From assembly GCA_031257995.1 (NCBI GenBank), contig JAIRNN010000065.1, positions 1 through 7,633 of the forward strand: 7,633 bases of DNA, written 5' to 3'. The stretch is from Spirochaetaceae bacterium (GTDB lineage Bacteria > Spirochaetota > Spirochaetia > Treponematales > Breznakiellaceae). Every line of letters starts with the position of its first letter. Position 1 is the first letter of the stretch. Below are positions 1 through 5,518 of this stretch, piece by piece. Position numbers and translations under genes: made by a program. The notes beneath the pieces were generated by a model. The model saw only the letters and a program-made list of their open reading frames with translations, ran no database searches and was not told the DNA's origin.

Positions 1-300
1 AACACGCCGGTAGCGGGGGCGGCAGCCTACATCTTGAGTTGGGACAGCCTTAGGTCGCCCGGGATGACGATAACGGCCCGGTTTTCGGCTCGAAACGCAG
101 CTGAACCCGCGTCTCCGCCGGGATAACCGCCCACTTTACGGCCAAAAGGAGATTCCAGCCCGCCTCAAACGTTCCGGCCAAAGACGGCCCCAAGAGAGGT
201 CTGCCCAACACGCAACATGAGGTTGTGAAACCGGCTCATCCACATAATCTGTGGTTCTTCGTGATAAAAACCGTAATGAGGCCCGTGATTAATGCCGGGG
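1..300. other. Gene-free left edge, no recognisable coding sequence
   Basis: All frames are interrupted and no family was recognised. On the plus strand the frame open from base 1 runs 41 codons to a TAA at 124-126. On the minus strand one frame ending near 50 reads as fairly protein-like but is broken by a stop near 162-164. It could be the decayed end of a gene or an intergenic repeat. At 239-259 there is a short stretch (TCCACATAATCTGTGG) resembling, in inverted orientation, the ATTACA/CAGATT repeat at 7204-7234. Nothing firmer can be said without comparison to other genomes. Confidence 0.4.
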
Positions 301-395
301 GCGTTGCGGGGGTGTCCCCCGTAGAGGGGGTAGCGTAAAAATTGCGGAGGCCGTAAAGCCGGGGCAAGCCCGTAGCGGAGGGAAAGATTTCCTCC
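301..395 (+). repeat. Dispersed structured repeat, copy 1
   Basis: This roughly 95-base G-rich element aligns almost end to end with copies at 5197-5293 (same orientation) and 7275-7374 (opposite orientation). It starts with GCGTTGCGGGGG. The first hairpin has arms TGCGGGGG (305-312) and CCCCCGTA (316-323), with one G-T pair. A conserved single-stranded core follows, including GAGGGGGTAGCG and TGCGGAGGCC. The 3' hairpin is formed by GGAGGGAAA (377-385) and TTTCCTCC (388-395), with one bulged G. It lies downstream of the minus-strand PAP2 gene. Open frames through it are side effects of its GC content. It could be a REP- or MITE-like element or the scar of a structured RNA; function unknown. 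Confidence 0.85.
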
Positions 396-400
396 ACCTA

Positions 401-428
401 ATTTTCCACTTTCCATTTTCCGCTTCCC
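401..428. repeat. Short imperfect heptamer array
   Basis: The plus strand reads as near-tandem pyrimidine-rich units of about 7 bases: TTTTCCAC, TTTCCAT, TTTCCGC, TTCCC. It sits between repeat copy 1 and the end of the PAP2 gene. It is probably a simple-sequence tract produced by slippage; no role is evident. Confidence 0.5.
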
Positions 429-459
429 TGAAAGGGACGAAGGATTATAATTTCAGGGA
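425..459. repeat. Inverted repeat spanning the PAP2 stop codon
   Basis: Perfect 9-base arms TCCCTGAAA (425-433) and TTTCAGGGA (451-459) enclose 17 bases that include the stop codon of the minus-strand PAP2 gene (445-447). Read in the gene's direction, no T-run follows (the next bases are AGCGGAAAATGG), so it is not a normal intrinsic terminator. It might stabilise the transcript's 3' end or stop transcription with a factor. It is the only terminator-like structure seen for this operon. Confidence 0.45.
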
Positions 460-1257
460 CACGATGAGGGCGTTGCTGGATACATGGATCGTTGCACGGG
501 AAGGTCTTCGGTGAAGCGCGGGGATAAGCCAGCCATAGAGTGAGCCGATTGCGGCGCCGGTGAGCACGTCGGAGAGGAAATGGCTGCCCGATGCGATCCG
601 CATTGAGGCAATACCCGCCGCAAGCGCGTAACTGCCCGCTATGAACGGGATTTTCCACAGGGATTCGGGGAACTCGCGCGAGAAGGTCGCGCTTAAAAAA
701 CCCGCTCCGAGGAAGGCGTAGGCGGTGGAGCCGGAGGGGAAACTGTTGTCGTAGTCGCGTTCTTTGCCGGAGGGGATGCCGTCCGCATACACGTAGGGGC
801 GGTAACGGATAACGGTGTTTTTGAGCAAGTTTTTGGTACCGGCGGTGAGCAGAAAAGCCTCCGTGTACATGACGGCGTAGGTTAGCAGGGTGTTTGTGTT
901 GCCGATGTTCGGCCACACGGACAGCACGGGGAGAAAGAGAATGCCGTACACGCCGTAGTCGCTCACAATATCGAGCGGTTCATTGTAGGGGGCCATCAGG
1001 GGCCGGTCGAAAAAGGGCACGTTGTTCCGATCTTGTTTGCCGGGGAGATATTTGGGCTCGTTATGGACAAACAACGGGCTTAACATCACGGCAAGTGACA
1101 GAAAACCGAGCGGCGCGTCTTTTTCAACAGACCAGGTAAACGCGCTTTGTTGAAATGTGCTTGGGGCGGACTCGTGATCTTGGATAGACTCGTGATTTTG
1201 GGCAAACCCGTGAACGGAAAGGGCAAACAGCCAAGCCGCCAGCAGCCGTTTTCTCAC
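445..1257 (-). CDS. PAP2-superfamily membrane phosphatase-like protein with altered second motif
   Basis: This 270-residue protein belongs to the type 2 phosphatidic acid phosphatase (PAP2) superfamily, integral membrane enzymes that remove phosphate from lipid substrates at the outer membrane face. It begins with a signal-like hydrophobic segment (about residues 4-19) and has several further hydrophobic stretches. The family motifs are in order: K146-x6-R153-P154; P174-S175-G176-S177; and R220-x5-H226-x3-D230, holding the expected nucleophile His226. In the second motif the usual His (PSGH) is Ser, and the Ser before Arg in the third motif is Met. The GTG start at 1257 is chosen because it overlaps the preceding gene's stop (GTGA), gives a clean signal sequence and implies translational coupling; an upstream ATG at 1353 would only add residues inside the previous gene. 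Family assignment is firm; substrate and activity are open. Confidence 0.88.
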   Translation of the reverse strand: MRKRLLAAWLFALSVHGFAQNHESIQDHESAPSTFQQSAFTWSVEKDAPLGFLSLAVMLSPLFVHNEPKYLPGKQDRNNVPFFDRPLMAPYNEPLDIVSDYGVYGILFLPVLSVWPNIGNTNTLLTYAVMYTEAFLLTAGTKNLLKNTVIRYRPYVYADGIPSGKERDYDNSFPSGSTAYAFLGAGFLSATFSREFPESLWKIPFIAGSYALAAGIASMRIASGSHFLSDVLTGAAIGSLYGWLIPALHRRPSRATIHVSSNALIVSLKL

Positions 1258-2117
1258 GGTGCCGTTTCCCCTTCCGGTTCCTCCGGCTCGTCCGGTTTCC
1301 GGTTCGCAGTTTCCGTTTTCGCGTACGCGATGTCCGCCCGTTGGGAAAACCACGCGAGAAACGCGGCGGTGCGGTTGCCGATGGAGGTATACATCTGGTC
1401 TTTTATGCCCGGCAGAAGGACGACACGCGCCAGCGAAACGGCGTAGAGGAGGAGATGCGGCCCCGCGTCAAAGAAGGCGACAACCGAACATAGATTTCTT
1501 TTGCCGACAACCGGCACGAAGGCCAGCGTTATCGTCGAAACGTTCTCCTGCGTGATGATGAAGGCCGCCTCGTCCGCCTCGTAGGTGAACCGGTACACAT
1601 TGTCTCCGAAGGTCGTGTCTTTCTGCCGCGCATAGAGGTTCAGTTTCGCGGGCGGAGTCTGATACACCGGGTCGGGCAGCGTCCGTTTGGTGTCGGCCTC
1701 GTCAACGACACGCGAACTTTCGTACAAGACATGCATCCTGCCTCTCCTGCGGGAATAATACTCAAGCCCGGCCAACGTGCTTAACGCCAGCGTTTCGTTG
1801 TAGATGGCGGCGCGTTCCCCGTCAGTCCACGCTTCCCCGCTTGAGCCCCCGAAAGACGGCTTGGTATACAGATAAAGCGATTCCGTTATCACGTTGGGTC
1901 TCACCGCCTCAACCGTTTGTCTGAGCAAGTTTGACAGGGGAACGTAACGCGGGGCCATCGCCGGTCCCGCCTCGCTGCCGCTTAACGTCAGTTCCCCTTC
2001 GGAGAGAAGTTTCGCGGCGGTCTCGTTTCCCAGCAGGGCTTGGAGTGAAAGAGGGAACGCGGAGATTGCCGCCCCCAAAAACAAAAACATAAAGATTGGC
2101 GCTTTCATACCTTTCAT
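1254..2117 (-). CDS. Secreted protein of unknown function
   Basis: This 287-residue protein was not recognised with confidence; it resembles orphan exported proteins of Treponema-type spirochaetes, from recall only. Residues 1-27 look like a signal peptide: Met-Lys start, hydrophobic core FMFLFLGAAISA, possible cleavage after LQA. No lipobox Cys is present in this segment; the only Cys seen is residue 210. The middle is a mixed alpha/beta-like region rich in Tyr (for example YLYTK and EYYSRRRG), and residues 196-238 contain beta-like hydrophobic runs. The tail (about 269-287) is Pro/Glu/Asp-rich. The start at 2117 (MKGMKAP) is preferred, with 2108 (MKAP) possible: both lie just downstream of the promoter at 2136-2164, whereas the open frame extending to 2261 begins upstream of that promoter. 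No good ribosome site precedes either start. Its stop overlaps the start of the PAP2 gene, so the two are probably made together. Confidence 0.75.
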   Translation of the reverse strand: MKGMKAPIFMFLFLGAAISAFPLSLQALLGNETAAKLLSEGELTLSGSEAGPAMAPRYVPLSNLLRQTVEAVRPNVITESLYLYTKPSFGGSSGEAWTDGERAAIYNETLALSTLAGLEYYSRRRGRMHVLYESSRVVDEADTKRTLPDPVYQTPPAKLNLYARQKDTTFGDNVYRFTYEADEAAFIITQENVSTITLAFVPVVGKRNLCSVVAFFDAGPHLLLYAVSLARVVLLPGIKDQMYTSIGNRTAAFLAWFSQRADIAYAKTETANRKPDEPEEPEGETAP

Positions 2118-2135
2118 AAGTGCGTCTACTAAGAA

Positions 2136-2164
2136 ACTATAAGGAGGGGGACGCCCAATGCCAT
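2136..2164 (-). promoter_or_regulatory. Sigma70-type promoter of the secreted protein/PAP2 operon
   Basis: On the minus strand a -35 box ATGGCA (2164-2159, 4 of 6 consensus bases) and a -10 box TATAGT (2141-2136, 5 of 6) are separated by exactly 17 bases. Transcription would begin near 2129, only 12 to 21 bases before the candidate starts at 2117 and 2108, giving a very short leader. Prediction from sequence only. Confidence 0.5.
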
Positions 2165-2263
2165 GTGTGAAACAAGCCCAGCCATAGTTGTGCCAGACAC
2201 GTTTTGGCATTTCCGCAACACGGCGCGGGCCCTTAAAATGCTTCACCGCAGATAACTGCAACA

Positions 2264-2370
2264 GGCCCTCTCCCCCTCGCTCCAGCCCGACACCTGATCC
2301 GCAAGCACGCCCTCCGCATGGTCTTTCGCTACTCCTCTACGGCCCCCCGGCAACCCCGCCTCCGTAACGC
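2264..2370 (-). repeat. Diverged copy of the dispersed structured repeat (copy 4)
   Basis: Read on the minus strand from 2370, the segment begins GCGTTACGGAGG and ends GAGCGAGGGGGAGAGGGCC, with recognisable internal blocks (GTAGAGGAGTAGCG and ATGCGGAGG) in the same order as the clear copies at 301-395, 5197-5293 and 7374-7275. The hairpin stems are largely degraded here, for example the first stem is no longer a clean inverted repeat. It is best read as an old, decayed copy. The match was made by eye and is weaker than the others. Confidence 0.5.
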
Positions 2371-2448
2371 TCCCATCCCACACTAATTGGTGTTTTACAA
2401 ATAGAAGCACTATAACAGCGTTGCGGAGTGAAAATCCGACTATATACT

Positions 2449-2487
2449 GAGGCTGTTTCAAAACCAACCGGGTTTTGAAACAGCCTC
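2449..2487. repeat. Perfect 17-bp inverted repeat (IS-end-like hairpin)
   Basis: Arms GAGGCTGTTTCAAAACC (2449-2465) and GGTTTTGAAACAGCCTC (2471-2487) are perfectly complementary around the loop AACCG. No T-run follows the stem on either strand, so it does not fit an intrinsic terminator. Arms beginning GAGGCTGTTTCAAAA resemble terminal inverted repeats of several transposase families (from memory, not checked), so two abutted IS ends, a MITE-like remnant or an insertion scar are possible. It separates the leftward operon from the histidine gene. Confidence 0.7.
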
Positions 2488-2709
2488 TACTGTCAGCTTA
2501 CTATACCACCTAGGGGGAAAAGCGTCAACCGATTTGACTGCGGGTGTGTATGTCTGGGATATGGTCCAATATGGGAAGATCACGAAGCGGGGAAACGGGT
2601 GCTTGAGAGCGCTCTGTCCGCACGGGGGGTGTGGTTCCCTTGTGATGAAGGTTGTGATTGATGCCGGTGTACTCACCCGTTATCGTTCCCCGCAGCTCGT
2701 TGCGATTGC
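2488..2709. other. Intergenic stretch without a recognised gene
   Basis: The short open frames here (about 67-72 codons, both strands) lack a credible ribosome site and resemble nothing known to me. One minus-strand frame simply reads through the hairpin at 2449-2487. Its only visible structure is a small GTCAA/TTGAC inverted repeat at 2524-2538. Confidence 0.5.
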
Positions 2710-2738
2710 TTGCGTGCCGTCAAACGGCGGTTTATAAT
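2710..2738 (+). promoter_or_regulatory. Sigma70-type promoter of the HisA-HisI-HisC gene
   Basis: A perfect -10 box TATAAT (2733-2738) follows a weak -35 box TTGCGT (2710-2715) at the ideal 17-base spacing. The start of transcription would be near 2745, leaving a leader of about 40 bases before the ATG at 2785. The spacer contains a small inverted repeat GCCGT-CAAA-CGGC (2716-2728) that could be an operator or chance. No histidine-codon leader peptide or T-box is seen in the short leader. Confidence 0.6.
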
Positions 2739-2784
2739 GGGGTGCTATGCGCTATGGTTATGTTGACAAGGGGGTGCCGGGCAG

Positions 2785-4941
2785 ATGGTAGTGGCGTCGA
2801 TAGATATTCAGGGGGGCAAGGTTGTCCAGCTCAAGCAGGGGGCCGATCTGGTGTTGCAGCGGGATAACGTACAGGCGCTTGCCTGTGAATTTGACAAGTA
2901 CGGCGAGATCGCGGTCATTGATCTTGACGCGGCGATGGGAAAGGGCGATAACGCCGCGCTGATACGCGCCGTTCTCCCGTTGGGGGAATGCCGGGCGGGC
3001 GGAGGCGTGCGTACCGTGGACGATGCGGCGCGTTTGGTCGAATGGGGGGCTAAGAAAGTCATCATCGGGTCGACGGCGTTTCGGGCCGGCGGAGGGTTCT
3101 GTGTCAATCATGCCTTTCTTGAGAAAGTTGCCCGGCGGATTGGACGGGAACGGGTGGTCGTGGCGGTGGATGCCCGCGAAGGGGAGATCGTGGTGGACGG
3201 CTGGAAGACCCGCACGGGTCTTCCGCTCATCGAGACCGCCCATATTGTCGCGCCGCTTGCGGGCGAGCTTCTCTTTACCAGCGTGGAGAACGAGGGGATG
3301 ATGCGCGGCACGGATATGGACGCGGTGCGCCTTCTCAAGGAGGCGGTGAAGCAGGAGAAAGACCCCGCGACCCTCCTCACCGTGGCGGGCGGGGTTTCCG
3401 CTATAGAAGAGATTCGCGCGATTGCGGAGGCGGGGGCGGATGTGCAACTGGGGATGGCGCTCTATACGGGCAAGATCGCGCTTGGGGAAGCCTTTGTTGA
3501 AAGCCTCAACTGGAAGAAGTGCGGCGGCATGATTCCCGTGATTATCCAAGAGGCGAAGGACGGACAAGTGCTGATGACGGGTTACGCCGACCGCGAGGCC
3601 GTGCGCGAGACCTTCGTTCGGGGTAACGTCTGCCTCCATTCCCGAACGCGCGACGCGCTGTGGATGAAGGGAGCCAACTCCGGGCAGACGTTGCGCCTCC
3701 GCCGCCTCCGGGCCGACTGCGACCGTGACGCGCTCTTGGCCGTCGCCGAGGCAAGCGCGGGGGTCTGTCATACCGGCGCGTGGTCGTGCTTTGCCACGGA
3801 GAAGGGCTTGCGGAAAGAAAGCCGCCGTACCCCGTCCGCCAGTCCCTATCTCAACGCCCGCGCCGCCTCCCTCACGCCCTACGTCCCCGGCGAACAACCG
3901 CGAGACAAAGCCTGCATCAAGCTCAACACCAACGAGAACCCCTATCCTCCGCCGCCCTCGGTGATTGAAGCGGCGCGAAAGGCCGCCTCTGAGACCTTGC
4001 GCCTCTATCCCGATCCGGCCTGTACGGAACTGCGCGGCGCGGTTGCGGCGCGGTACGGCTTGCAGCCTGAGAACGTGTTCGCCGGAAACGGTTCCGATGA
4101 GGTGCTGGCCTTCGCGTTTGCCGCCTTCTTTGAATCCAAAACCAAAAGCGAAAGTCCCGCGCACGAGGAGCAGCCGGTCTTGTTCCCCGATGTCAGCTAC
4201 AGTTTTTATCCGGTCTACGCCGCATTGTGGGACGTGTCCTGCGAGACGGTGCCGCTCCGTGACGACTTTACGCTTGACGCGGCGGGCTATCTCCGGCAAA
4301 ACGGCGGGGTCATCTTTCCAAACCCCAACGCCCCGACCGGGTTGGCCCTTGGAAAAACGGATGTTACGCGCATCATCGAATACCAGCACTGTATCGGCAA
4401 AGTGGTCATCGTTGACGAGGCGTACATCGACTTTGCCGCCCCCGGTCTCTCGGCGGTAGACCTCGTGGAGACTTACCCGAACCTGCTGATCGTGCGCACC
4501 CTGTCCAAGAGCGCCGCGCTGGCCGGTCTCCGCGTGGGCTTTGCCCTGGGAAATGAGGCGCTGATTGACGGCCTCTGTCGTGTCCGCGACAGTTTCAATT
4601 CTTACCCGGTAGACCGTATCGCCCAGGCTGCGGCTTTGGCGGCGATAGGTGAGGCCGCCTATTACGACACGCTTGTCCGCCGCATCATTCAGACCCGTGA
4701 ACGGGTTTCCGCCGAGCTTGCCCAAAGCGGCTGGACGGTGCTTCCCTCAAGCGCGAACTTCATTTTCATTAAGCACAAAACGCTTCCCGGCACAACGGTG
4801 TTTCAGAGGTTACGCGAAAACGGCATCCTCGTCCGGCATTTCGACCGTCCGCGTATCGCGGACTACTTGCGGGTGACCATCGGCAGCGACGAGGAGACGG
4901 ACAGGTTTCTGGCAATCGCGCGCGCCGCGAAATTCCCCTGA
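2785..4941 (+). CDS. hisA-hisI-hisC: Trifunctional histidine biosynthesis protein HisA-HisI-HisC
   Basis: One 718-residue chain with three complete enzymes. HisA (about 1-243), the ProFAR isomerase (step 4), is a TIM barrel with catalytic-type Asp7 (ASID) and Asp129 (VVAVD) and phosphate-loop glycines at 72-74 and 202-203. HisI (about 249-338), phosphoribosyl-AMP cyclohydrolase (step 3), has W293-x-KG, the metal motif D311-C312-D313, and C328-HTG-x3-C335-F; no HisE domain follows. HisC (about 355-718), the PLP-dependent histidinol-phosphate aminotransferase (step 7), has NENPY (383-387), NPNAPTG (513-519), D544-x-x-Y547, the PLP lysine K575 in LSKS, and R583 and R696. The start is ATG 2785 after AAGGGGG (2768-2774, 10-base spacing) and places Asp7 as expected. 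The reading frame is uninterrupted and each domain has normal family length, so all three activities are probably intact. It appears monocistronic under the promoter at 2710-2738; no terminator was found downstream. Domain identities are firm; the fusion architecture is rare as far as I recall. Confidence 0.93.
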   Translation: MVVASIDIQGGKVVQLKQGADLVLQRDNVQALACEFDKYGEIAVIDLDAAMGKGDNAALIRAVLPLGECRAGGGVRTVDDAARLVEWGAKKVIIGSTAFRAGGGFCVNHAFLEKVARRIGRERVVVAVDAREGEIVVDGWKTRTGLPLIETAHIVAPLAGELLFTSVENEGMMRGTDMDAVRLLKEAVKQEKDPATLLTVAGGVSAIEEIRAIAEAGADVQLGMALYTGKIALGEAFVESLNWKKCGGMIPVIIQEAKDGQVLMTGYADREAVRETFVRGNVCLHSRTRDALWMKGANSGQTLRLRRLRADCDRDALLAVAEASAGVCHTGAWSCFATEKGLRKESRRTPSASPYLNARAASLTPYVPGEQPRDKACIKLNTNENPYPPPPSVIEAARKAASETLRLYPDPACTELRGAVAARYGLQPENVFAGNGSDEVLAFAFAAFFESKTKSESPAHEEQPVLFPDVSYSFYPVYAALWDVSCETVPLRDDFTLDAAGYLRQNGGVIFPNPNAPTGLALGKTDVTRIIEYQHCIGKVVIVDEAYIDFAAPGLSAVDLVETYPNLLIVRTLSKSAALAGLRVGFALGNEALIDGLCRVRDSFNSYPVDRIAQAAALAAIGEAAYYDTLVRRIIQTRERVSAELAQSGWTVLPSSANFIFIKHKTLPGTTVFQRLRENGILVRHFDRPRIADYLRVTIGSDEETDRFLAIARAAKFP

Positions 4942-5038
4942 CGTACCGTCTCTTTTTATAAAGGAGAAGCCCGGCGCGGACATCATTTTCCACATTCTGG
5001 TAGATTCCCCTCACAGAAAGGTAACTACTACGCCGGCC

Positions 5039-5196
5039 GGTCCCGGCCCCGCAAGGGCTTTCCTTGGGCCTAGCATGTTGGGATAGCGTAGCGATTTCCC
5101 TCTCTGGGGGAGAGGAAGCGCTCATTCCCCCGGAGGGGGACACCGCCGCCTTTCTCCACTGCGCCGCCTCCAAGGAAAGCCCCTGCGGGACCGGGG
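5039..5196. repeat. Imperfect long inverted repeat in the intergenic mosaic
   Basis: The segment 5039-5070 (GGTCCCGG...GGGCTTTCCTTGG) is the inverted, slightly longer match of 5164-5196 (CCAAGGAAAGCCCC...GGGACC); the core GGGCTTTCCTTGG is identical. Between the arms lie two small perfect hairpins: CCTCTC/GAGAGG (5099-5104 and 5110-5115) and TCCCCC/GGGGGA (5126-5131 and 5135-5140). No gene is seen. The arrangement suggests a folded transcript or a compound repeat insertion. Confidence 0.65.
5132..5194 (+). repeat. Repeat module A
   Basis: The 63 bases starting GGAGGGGGACACCGCCGCC and ending GCGGGACCGG align with 5404-5467 over their whole length (shared blocks ACCGCCGCC, GCGCCGC/ACGCCGC, CAAGG and AAxCCCCT-x-x-GGGAC). 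A third, shorter relative spans about 5343-5387 (block TTGCGCCGCTCCCAAG). Module A runs directly into structured repeat copy 2, so the two may form one larger unit. Confidence 0.7.
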
Positions 5197-5293
5197 GCGT
5201 TGCGGGGGCGGACCCCCGCAGAGGGGGTAGTGGAAGAGTTGTGGAGGCCGTAGGCCGGAACAAGCCTGGAGCGAGGGGGAGCTTTCCCCCTCC
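5197..5293 (+). repeat. Dispersed structured repeat, copy 2
   Basis: This is the same element as 301-395 and 7374-7275. The first hairpin is TGCGGGGG (5201-5208), loop CGGA, CCCCCGCA (5213-5220), a perfect 8 bp. A middle GGCC-GTA-GGCC mini-stem is part of the core. The last hairpin is GAGGGGGA (5273-5280), loop GCTT, TCCCCCTC (5285-5292), also a perfect 8 bp. It lies in the intergenic region between the histidine gene and amtB. Confidence 0.88.
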
Positions 5294-5342
5294 TTATACT
5301 CCTTATCTTTCCTTGAAGAACCCCTATTTTCCTCCCCTGTAG

Positions 5343-5387
5343 AGGGAACCCCGCCCGCGTTTTCACTTTGCGCCGCTCCCAAGTGCC
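5343..5387 (+). repeat. Repeat module C (partial relative of modules A and B)
   Basis: Starting GAGGGAACCCCGCCCGCG and containing TTTGCGCCGCTCCCAAG, this matches the first two thirds of module A at 5132-5194 with several substitutions and small gaps. It is a shorter and more diverged member of the same module family. Confidence 0.5.
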
Positions 5388-5403
5388 TCCACGGCGAGCG
5401 GCC

Positions 5404-5467
5404 GTAGGGGGGATACCGCCGCCCATTCCCCATACGCCGCGTACAAGGGAAACCCCTATGGGACTGG
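5404..5467 (+). repeat. Repeat module B, running into the amtB promoter
   Basis: This 64-base module aligns with module A at 5132-5194. Its last bases (GGGACTGG) overlap the -24 element of the sigma54 promoter at 5465-5480. In module A the same position reads GGGACCGG and leads into the structured repeat instead. Confidence 0.7.
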
Positions 5468-5480
5468 CACGAACCTTGCT
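5465..5480 (+). promoter_or_regulatory. Sigma54 (RpoN) -24/-12 promoter of amtB-glnK
   Basis: TGGCACGAACCTTGCT matches the sigma54 consensus TGGCACG-N4-TTGCW at every defined base. The -24 GG is at 5466-5467 and the -12 GC at 5478-5479, with the required 10 bases between them. Transcription should begin near 5491, about 28 bases before the amtB start. Sigma54 promoters need an activator ATPase (NtrC type for nitrogen genes); no clear NtrC site was found upstream. Because sigma54 promoters of amtB-glnK operons are well known, context and motif support each other. Confidence 0.85.
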
Positions 5481-5506
5481 AAATATATGAGAAATATATT
5501 GTTCGC

Positions 5507-5512
5507 AGGAGG
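5507..5512 (+). promoter_or_regulatory. Ribosome binding site of amtB
   Basis: AGGAGG lies 6 bases before GTG at 5519. It decides the start: the GTG is the first codon after the site and gives a charged Met-Arg-Lys-Lys beginning of a signal sequence. Confidence 0.85.
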
Positions 5513-5518
5513 ATAAAA

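Noticed and set aside
301..395. CRISPR array or tRNA gene in the repeat-rich intergenic regions
   Set aside because: The repeats are widely spaced, in both orientations and without uniform spacers; no cloverleaf with a T-psi-C arm was found by eye.
165..416. Minus-strand open frame of 83 codons at the left edge
   Set aside because: Most of it reads through repeat copy 1; similar peptides arise from the other repeat copies, so it is a repeat by-product.
1258..1353. N-terminal extension of the PAP2 protein to an ATG at 1353
   Set aside because: The extra residues are encoded entirely inside the upstream gene; the GTG at 1257 gives a normal signal segment and a stop/start overlap.
2118..2261. 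N-terminal extension of the secreted protein to an ATG at 2261
   Set aside because: It would put 48 non-signal residues before a good signal peptide and start upstream of the predicted promoter at 2136-2164.
2534..2563. TTGACT followed by GATATG as an extra promoter
   Set aside because: The -10 match is poor, and a much better -10 (TATAAT) lies closer to the histidine gene at 2733-2738.
2758..4725. Long open frame of about 655 codons on the minus strand opposite the HisA-HisI-HisC gene
   Set aside because: It mirrors a GC-rich gene whose plus-strand frame carries all motifs of three enzymes; the antisense product is rich in Arg, Gly and His, with no recognisable domain.
5070..5433. Overlapping minus-strand open frames of 103-118 codons before amtB
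   Set aside because: They translate the repeat modules and G-rich stems; no ribosome site or family similarity is seen.
5476..5500. Sigma70 promoter TTGCTA...TATATT before amtB
   Set aside because: The spacing is only 13 bases, whereas the sigma54 elements overlapping it match perfectly.
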